Below, piece by piece: positions 59,257 to 64,000 of a stretch of 64,000 nt of DNA. Location: NCBI RefSeq assembly GCF_002101785.1, contig NZ_LQPJ01000136.1, positions 186,001-250,000 on the forward strand. Reading direction: 5' to 3'. The stretch's first letter is position 1, and each line of letters starts with the position of its first letter. The position numbers and the translations under genes were made by a program. Below the pieces are notes generated by a model. That model was not told the DNA's origin and made no database searches. It was given only the letters and a program-made list of their open reading frames with translations. The DNA comes from Mycobacterium palustre (GTDB lineage: Bacteria; Actinomycetota; Actinomycetes; Mycobacteriales; Mycobacteriaceae).

Positions 59257-60297
59257 TCATCCGCTGGCGTCGGCGGTGAACAGGGCGCTTTCTTCCAGCA
59301 CTTCGGCGATCGCCCATCGCTCTTCGTCGGTCAAGCTTCCCGGGAGGTCCCGCACCTCGAATCGTGGTGTCCTGACGCAAAAGTCGATGGCCTCGCGCGC
59401 GATGCGCGAAACGGCGAACTCTTCTACCCAACCGCGGGGTGTCACGACCCCCAGAGCGACGAAGTCGCCGGTTTCTCGATAGTCGAGCACCAGCTTCTCG
59501 TGGGCGCGCGTAGGGGTCCGCGCCGTCGGCGGGCCGGCGTTGGTCACGTCGGTTCTGCCCAGGCCGTGGATGAACCGCCGGGTGGACAAGGAACTTTGCC
59601 GCACGCAACGCTCAAGCAAGTCCACGACCGGAACGGCCTCGACTTGGGCGAGGTACTGGGCGATGGCACGGATTTTGAGCTGCCGGCGTCGAGCCGCAAT
59701 CACCTCGTCGTAGGGCTCGTCAGGACCGGTCCGCCGGCGAGCGGCGAAGTTGTCCAGAATCGGCAGGCATCGTTCTTGGTCTGCCAACTGTTCACCGTCG
59801 CGCGGACTACTGACGTGAAGGGACAGCGACCAGCGGTCAGTCGGGTTGCGAGGATCGTGGATGCACGGCTCATAGATGAAGCCGACTTGTCCGGCGGGAG
59901 CGTCGAAGCGGTTCTTCGGGACCAGGGTCTGTCGGCGGTACGACTCATCGCGGTCGTAGGTCTCGACGATCAGCTCGTTATGGCAGACACCTGTGATCGT
60001 CCACGCCGTGTGCTCGTGGGCCCCGGCGTTGCGACCCGGGGGCCAGTATCCAAACGCAAAGCGGATTCCGAATCCGGGCACGGTGAAGAACGGAACCAAT
60101 CCGGGACGCAGGCCTCGCCGTTGCTCGAGTCGGGTCAGCTCGTATGCCAAGCAATCGACGAGAAAGTGATCGTCACGGACGGCCGCGGTTACCGCCGCCC
60201 GGGCGGCAAGGACCGCGTCCTTGTCCGGATGCTCACGCGCGTTCGCGTCGGGGAACGCCTGCCGGTCAAACAGCTCACACAGGTCGTCGAGCTTCAC
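59257..60297 (-). CDS. Cysteine dioxygenase-like cupin with extra C-terminal domain
   Basis: A 346-residue protein. The cupin part (about 60-175) aligns with thiol dioxygenases: His94 and His96 in GAHEHTAWTITG are the first two iron ligands, His147 in CIHDPRNP the third. SLSLHVSSP matches the SLHLY catalytic triad region, but the tyrosine is replaced by Ser163. Residues about 299-346 form a separate domain (IAREAIDFCV ... RDLPGSLTDEE) also present in the next gene. The ATG at 60297 lies 18 bases after the DEVWH gene's stop codon (same strand), so they are cotranscribed. It may oxidise thiols, perhaps cysteines of the small peptide encoded in the same unit (inference). Confidence 0.75.
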   Translation of the reverse strand: MKLDDLCELFDRQAFPDANAREHPDKDAVLAARAAVTAAVRDDHFLVDCLAYELTRLEQRRGLRPGLVPFFTVPGFGIRFAFGYWPPGRNAGAHEHTAWTITGVCHNELIVETYDRDESYRRQTLVPKNRFDAPAGQVGFIYEPCIHDPRNPTDRWSLSLHVSSPRDGEQLADQERCLPILDNFAARRRTGPDEPYDEVIAARRRQLKIRAIAQYLAQVEAVPVVDLLERCVRQSSLSTRRFIHGLGRTDVTNAGPPTARTPTRAHEKLVLDYRETGDFVALGVVTPRGWVEEFAVSRIAREAIDFCVRTPRFEVRDLPGSLTDEERWAIAEVLEESALFTADASG

Positions 60298-60315
60298 GGG
60301 GCGCCTCCTGGACTT

Positions 60316-61028
60316 TCAACCGACACGGAGGATTCTGGTTTCGACCAGTCCGGCGATGAGCGCGATCTTCTCCTCGTCGGTCAGGTCGCCCGGCAGTTCA
60401 CGGACATAGAAGGCGCCCGTGCCGGCAATAAATCGCAACGCCTCGCGCGCGATGTCGTTAACACTCAGAAAAACACGACCGCTGCCGTCGGTCAGCTCGG
60501 CCATTCCGTCGACCGAGCCCAAGACCAATCGTCCGCAATAGCGGTTCACGATACGCCGGTGCGGGGTTACGCAGCGCGAGTCATCCCAGACCTGCGGCAG
60601 ATCCACGCCGAAGATCTCACGGTACCGGGCACCAAACTCGGCCAACGTGGCTTCGGGAGGGCCGCCGACGGAGGCGCCCGGCGCATTGCTCGGGAAGTGG
60701 TGGCGATAACTGCCGAAATACTTGGTGCAAAATTTGCTGTATTCCACGGTGAAAAGCACGAACTGGTGCCATACCTCATCCACGTACGCCGAGTACATCT
60801 GCCAGGTTTTGTCTGATCGACGTGGGTAAGCACCAGGTATCGCTTCACCTCGGTGAAAAGCGCGCAGGCCTCCTCAGGCGTTTCAACAACGCTATCTTTC
60901 ACAAGCTTCTCAATAAGGAATGGCGCCTCGTAACCCAGCGCCTCAACTGCACCCGGCGGCACATCCGGCACCAAGCCGGCACCGGTCTGTCGATGACTAC
61001 CGGGGCCGACGTTAACCTGGGTAGGCAC
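60316..61028 (-). pseudogene. DEVWH (GRDP-like) protein with shared C-terminal domain, frameshifted
   Basis: Two frames together encode one protein of about 237 residues. The N-terminal frame from the GTG at 61028 ends in VKRYLVLTHVDQTK; the C-terminal frame continues TWQMYSAYVDEVWHQFVLFT and CTKYFGSYRHHFP, features of GRDP-like (DUF1399-type) proteins. The join is at an A4 run (60807-60810); five A would restore the frame exactly. The end, IAREALRFIAGTGAFYVREL with PGDLTDEEK, matches the last 48 residues of the cupin protein. The total length of 713 bases is one short of a whole frame. It lies 14 bases after the peptide gene. It may be broken, recoded, or a sequencing error. Confidence 0.7.
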
Positions 61029-61042
61029 TACCCGAGGCGGGT

Positions 61043-61231
61043 TTAGCTACGTGACGCCATGGCCCAACCCGACCCAGCGGGCTGCTCCACAACCCGTTCG
61101 TCTTCGCAGCGGCAACTGCATGTGCCAGTGCAAAGCGCGCCGGAACCTGGGCCGGGATGCAGCAAGATCCGTAACCGGCCAGTCCGGGTTTCTTTGATCT
61201 GGGTATTGTCGGTGCCCGAAATCGTGCTCAT
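61043..61231 (-). CDS. Candidate cysteine-rich precursor peptide
   Basis: A 62-residue open reading frame: a hydrophilic start MSTISGTDNTQIKETRTGRL, then RILLHPGPGSGAL, and a four-cysteine cluster CTGTCSCRC at residues 34-42, ending GSGWAMASRS. This leader-plus-core layout is like ribosomally made, modified peptides. The ATG at 61231 lacks a good ribosome binding site; TAGATT 8 bases before it could be a -10 box for a leaderless message, and GTG at 61249 or 61255 are alternatives. About two thirds of its codons end in G or C, below the neighbours. It opens the unit peptide-DEVWH-cupin. Coding status is inferred from context. Confidence 0.5.
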   Translation of the reverse strand: MSTISGTDNTQIKETRTGRLRILLHPGPGSGALCTGTCSCRCEDERVVEQPAGSGWAMASRS

Positions 61232-61706
61232 GGGCCAGGAATCTAGCACATGCACTGGTAATGTGTACCGAATTCCAAGCGCGCAATTTGCCAACGTTAG
61301 AAACTGGTCGTGCACTCCCGCATGTGCGGCTACCGCGCGGGGCTCGCTCCATCCGTTGGTGGCCACCGCAAGCGACCATTTCGGCCCCGTGGCGGGCTTT
61401 TTATTCGAATCGGGACGAGCAGTGTGAAGCGCAATAGACCGGCCAGAAGAATTCTGGCGGTCGCACTTGTAAATTCTTGAAAAAAACTTCGCGTCCGCCC
61501 CCGGTGACCGTGCTTCGGGAGCGTCCGGTCCGCCGGTTATACCCGAGCCCCGGAAAGGGAGCGGAAAGGGAGCGGAAAGGGGGCGGAAAAAGGGTGGAAA
61601 GGGCGTGTGAAACACCTTCCGGCGGAACGGCCGGGCGCTTTCGGTGCTGGTGCGGGTGTCGTAGGATCTGACTCCACGTTACGGGGCCGCACAAAGGACC
61701 ACTGCG
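61232..61706. other. Long intergenic region between divergent units
   Basis: 475 bases separate the peptide gene (minus) from the TauD gene (plus). The stretch is less GC-rich than its surroundings, with runs such as TTGTAAATTCTTGAAAAAAA near 61467. It holds the probable promoters of both units and, at 61551-61605, an 11-base purine-rich tandem repeat. I see no further convincing gene in it. Confidence 0.7.
61551..61605 (+). repeat. 11-base purine-rich tandem repeat
   Basis: Five imperfect copies of CGGAAAGGGAG: 61551-61561 and 61562-61572 are identical, then variants at 61573-61583, 61584-61595 (12 bases) and 61596-61605. The strand is nearly all purine. It lies about 100 bases before the TauD start and 320 bases upstream of the peptide start. 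Confidence 0.85.
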
Positions 61707-62636
61707 ATGGCTATGCCGGCGACAACCCCGCTTGCTGTCACGAAATTGGGCAGGCACATCGGGGCCCGCATCGACGGAGTGTTGCTCGGCGGCGACCTCG
61801 ACGCGAGCGTCGTCGGCCAGATACGTCAGGCGCTGCTGCGCCACAAGGTGATCTTTTTCAGGGGCCAGCACCACCTCGACGATGAGCAGCAGTACGCGTT
61901 CGCCGGGCTGCTCGGCGCGCCGCTCGACCGGCTGGCTTTCGACTCCGACTACCGCAAGGCGACGAACTGGCATACCGACCAGACGTTCGCCCCGAATTAC
62001 CCCAAGGCGGCCATACTGCGCGCGGTCACCCTGCCGAGCTACGGCGGATCGACGCTTTGGGCCTCGACGGCGGCGGCCTACGCGGCCCTGCCCGAGCCGC
62101 TTCGGCACCTGGCCGAAAACCTGTGGGCGTTGCACAGTAGCCGCTACGACCAGATCGGCCACTTTCCAGGTCTGGGCCACGTTTTCATCCCCGGCGGCCC
62201 CCCTGCCCGCCATCAGTCCGTGAACACCATGGACGCCCCCGGTGAGCAACAGCCGCTGCGGCCGGCGCCTCCGGCGCCGGAATTCCGCACCGAGCATCCC
62301 GTCGTGCGGGTGCATCCCGAAACCGGCGAGCGGGCACTGCTTCTCGGGCAGTGGGTGCGGGGCTTTCTAGACCTCGAGCACTACGAGGCGCAGGTCCTCT
62401 TCGAATTGCTGCAACGGCGTATCACGATGCCCGAGAACGTTATCCAATGGCATTGGGCACCCGGCGACGTGGCGATCTGGGACAACTACGCCACCCAACA
62501 CCGCGCGGTTGACGACTACGACGACCAGCGCCGTGTGATGCATCGCGTCACCTTGATCGGCGAGGTGCCCATAGACACCCACGGGCGACAGAGCCGGTCG
62601 GTCAGCGGCGGGAGGCTCGAATCGGTTGCAGGCTGA
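61707..62636 (+). CDS. TauD-family alpha-ketoglutarate dioxygenase (Rv3406-like)
   Basis: A 309-residue Fe(II)/2-oxoglutarate dioxygenase. The HxD metal pair is in TNWHTDQTFAPNYPKA, the distal histidine in NYATQHRAVDDYDDQ, and the 2-oxoglutarate arginine in RRVMHRVTL. The sequence is close to Rv3406, which removes sulfate from alkyl sulfates: SLPSYGGST-like and ENLWALHSSRYD blocks match, but this one has a Pro/Gly-rich insert near residues 160-190. The ATG at 61707 is followed by another at 61713. It may desulfate alkyl or other sulfated lipids; the sulfotransferase at 16792 is far away. Confidence 0.92.
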   Translation: MAMPATTPLAVTKLGRHIGARIDGVLLGGDLDASVVGQIRQALLRHKVIFFRGQHHLDDEQQYAFAGLLGAPLDRLAFDSDYRKATNWHTDQTFAPNYPKAAILRAVTLPSYGGSTLWASTAAAYAALPEPLRHLAENLWALHSSRYDQIGHFPGLGHVFIPGGPPARHQSVNTMDAPGEQQPLRPAPPAPEFRTEHPVVRVHPETGERALLLGQWVRGFLDLEHYEAQVLFELLQRRITMPENVIQWHWAPGDVAIWDNYATQHRAVDDYDDQRRVMHRVTLIGEVPIDTHGRQSRSVSGGRLESVAG

Positions 62637-62684
62637 TGCGGCCGCATGGCAAGCACGGCACGTTTCGGTGCTATAACCGCGAGC

Positions 62685-64000
62685 ATGCTGCGCAGTCTGG
62701 CCGACGCCATCGGCTCCAAGCACGTCGTCACCGACGCCGATGTCCTGGCCGGTCGCAGCGTCGACCACACCGGCCGCTACCGGGGGCGGGCCAGCGCGCT
62801 GGTGCGGCCGGGGTCGGGCGAGCAGGTGGCCGAGGTGCTGCGGATCTGCCGCGACGCCGGCGCGCACGTCACCGTCCAAGGGGGCCGCACCTCGCTGGTG
62901 GCCGGCACGGTTCCCGCGCACGATGACGTCTTGCTGTCGACCGAACGGCTCACCGCCCTGGGTGACGTCGACACCGTCGAGCGCCGCGTCACGGCCGGGG
63001 CCGGGGTCGCGCTGACCGCCGTGCAAAGCGCCGCTGCCGCAGCCGGTTTGGTGTTCGGCGTGGACTTGGCCGCCCGCGACACCGCGACGATCGGCGGCAT
63101 GGCGTCGACGAACGCCGGCGGGCTTCGCACCGTCCGCTACGGGAACATGGGCGAGCAGGTCGTCGGGTTGGAGGTGGCGCTGCCGGACGGTTCGATGCTG
63201 CGCCGGCACAGCATGGTGCGCAGCGACAACACCGGCTACGACCTGCCGGCGCTGTTCGTCGGCGCCGAGGGCACCCTCGGCGTCATCACGTCCCTGGACC
63301 TGCGGCTGCACCCCACGCCCTCGCACCGGGCGACCGCGGTCTGCGGGTTCGCCGACCTCGAGGCGCTCGTCGATGCGGGCCGCACCTTCCGGGACGTCGA
63401 AGGCGTCGCGGCGCTGGAGCTGATCGACGGCCGCGCCGCCGCTTTGACCGCCGAACACCTGGGGGTGGCCGCCCCGGTGCCCGGCGACTGGCTGCTGCTG
63501 GTCGAGCTGGCCGCCGACGACGACCAGACCGAGCGGCTCGCCTCGATGCTCGACGGGGCGCGGCTGTGCGGGGAGCCCGCGGTGGGCGTGGATCTCGCTG
63601 CGCGGCAACGACTATGGCGGGTTCGCGAGTCGGTGGCCGAGGTGCTCGGCGTGTTCGGGCCGCCGCTGAAGTTCGACGTGTCGCTGCCCCTGGCGGCGAT
63701 CGGCGGGTTCGCGCGCGACGCGGCCACGTTGATCCGGGAGCAGGTAGCCGAGGCGGTGCCGGTGCTGTTCGGTCACATCGGCGAGGGCAACCTGCACCTC
63801 AACGTGCTGCGCTGCCCGGTCGAGCGGGAGCGGGCGCTCTACGCGCCGATGATGGAGCTCATCGCCGGCCGCGGCGGCAACGTCAGCTCCGAACACGGCG
63901 TCGGCAGCCGCAAGCGCGCCTACCTGTCGATGTCGCGCGAGCCGGCCGACATCGCGGCGATGCGGGCGGTCAAGGCGGCGTTCGATCCGACCGGTTACCT
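62685..64000 (+). CDS. FAD-linked oxidoreductase (Rv0161 homologue), 3' end outside the window
   Basis: 438 codons of an open frame that runs past base 64000. It is a vanillyl-alcohol-oxidase/GlcD-type flavoenzyme: an FAD-binding domain with VTVQGGRTSLVAGTVPAHDD and TIGGMASTNAGGLRTVRYGN, and a C-terminal FAD-oxidase domain with LFGHIGEGNLHLNV and VSSEHGVGSRKRAYL. Members oxidise D-lactate, glycolate or other 2-hydroxy acids. The ATG at 62685 gives an N-terminus MLRSLADAIGSKHVVTDADV. M. tuberculosis Rv0161 has 449 residues, so only a few are missing. It restores the backbone order after the accessory block. Confidence 0.92.
   Translation, partial: MLRSLADAIGSKHVVTDADVLAGRSVDHTGRYRGRASALVRPGSGEQVAEVLRICRDAGAHVTVQGGRTSLVAGTVPAHDDVLLSTERLTALGDVDTVERRVTAGAGVALTAVQSAAAAAGLVFGVDLAARDTATIGGMASTNAGGLRTVRYGNMGEQVVGLEVALPDGSMLRRHSMVRSDNTGYDLPALFVGAEGTLGVITSLDLRLHPTPSHRATAVCGFADLEALVDAGRTFRDVEGVAALELIDGRAAALTAEHLGVAAPVPGDWLLLVELAADDDQTERLASMLDGARLCGEPAVGVDLAARQRLWRVRESVAEVLGVFGPPLKFDVSLPLAAIGGFARDAATLIREQVAEAVPVLFGHIGEGNLHLNVLRCPVERERALYAPMMELIAGRGGNVSSEHGVGSRKRAYLSMSREPADIAAMRAVKAAFDPTGY

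Noticed and set aside
61059..61427. A 122-codon plus-strand frame opposite the peptide gene
   Set aside because: It has no ribosome binding site, no family resemblance and poor codon use; it lies antisense to the candidate peptide and reads across the promoter region.
61232..61615. N-terminal extension of the peptide frame up to 61615
   Set aside because: The frame is open, but the extra residues are translated from the purine repeat and promoter region (Pro/Phe-rich) and do not look like protein.
1..64000. CRISPR arrays, tRNA genes, insertion sequences or prophage
   Set aside because: I looked for regularly spaced repeats, cloverleaf sequences and transposase or integrase motifs and saw none.

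Overview
The window is high-GC actinobacterial DNA from a slow-growing Mycobacterium, most like the M. avium complex or a close relative. The evidence is an antigen 85C mycolyltransferase with its full catalytic triad, F420-dependent enzymes, PE proteins with PE-PPE hydrolase domains, a WhiB protein, a MptpB-type phosphatase and split PntAa/PntAb/PntB transhydrogenase genes. From memory, the backbone gene order follows M. tuberculosis Rv0127-Rv0161: mak, Rv0128, fbpC, htdZ, fgd2, Rv0133, ephF, Rv0135c, cyp138, msrA, Rv0138-Rv0149, PE1, PE2, ptbB, fadE2, pntAa-pntAb-pntB, Rv0157A, Rv0158, one PE gene in place of PE3/PE4, then Rv0161. Several blocks of extra genes interrupt this order.

Layout. 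0-5 kb: end of mak, a DUF1275 membrane protein, fbpC, then an inserted MarR/ABC export operon, a phosphoesterase and a small acidic protein. 5-10 kb: htdZ, an ANTAR regulator, manganese catalase and hemerythrin (where M. tuberculosis has fadE1), fgd2 and a GNAT acetyltransferase. 10-18 kb: inserted lipid and redox genes (DUF5709; TetR with ferredoxin reductase and acyl desaturase; SRPBCC and luciferase-like proteins; DUF1214 and TetR; a sulfotransferase). 18-35 kb: frameshifted ephF, TetR/cyp138, msrA, Rv0138-Rv0140 behind a KstR-type operator, a HhH-GPD glycosylase, Dps, a ClC channel, pirin/TetR, three tandem SAM methyltransferases, aldehyde dehydrogenase, SDR and quinone reductase. 35-47.5 kb: PE1, PE2, a decayed PE-PPE fragment, ptbB-fadE2, the transhydrogenase operon, Rv0157A/Rv0158 and a third PE-PPE gene. 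47.6-62.6 kb: a 15-kb accessory block. 62.7 kb to the end: the Rv0161-type FAD oxidase, cut off by the window.

The most unusual part is 52.6-61.3 kb. A TldD/TldE-type protease pair and a heterodimeric ABC exporter (+ strand) converge on a three-gene minus-strand unit. That unit holds a 62-residue peptide gene with a four-cysteine cluster, a frameshifted gene for a DEVWH (GRDP-like) protein, and a cysteine-dioxygenase-like cupin. The last two proteins share a C-terminal domain. I infer a possible undescribed ribosomal-peptide modification system; nothing in the sequence proves it.

Regulatory structure is rich. There are SigF-type promoters before Mn-catalase, hemerythrin and (near match) dps; paired palindromes at the desaturase and cyp138 TetR loci; a perfect KstR-consensus site before the Rv0138 homologue; and several hairpins between convergent genes. 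I saw no tRNA, rRNA, CRISPR array, insertion sequence or prophage.
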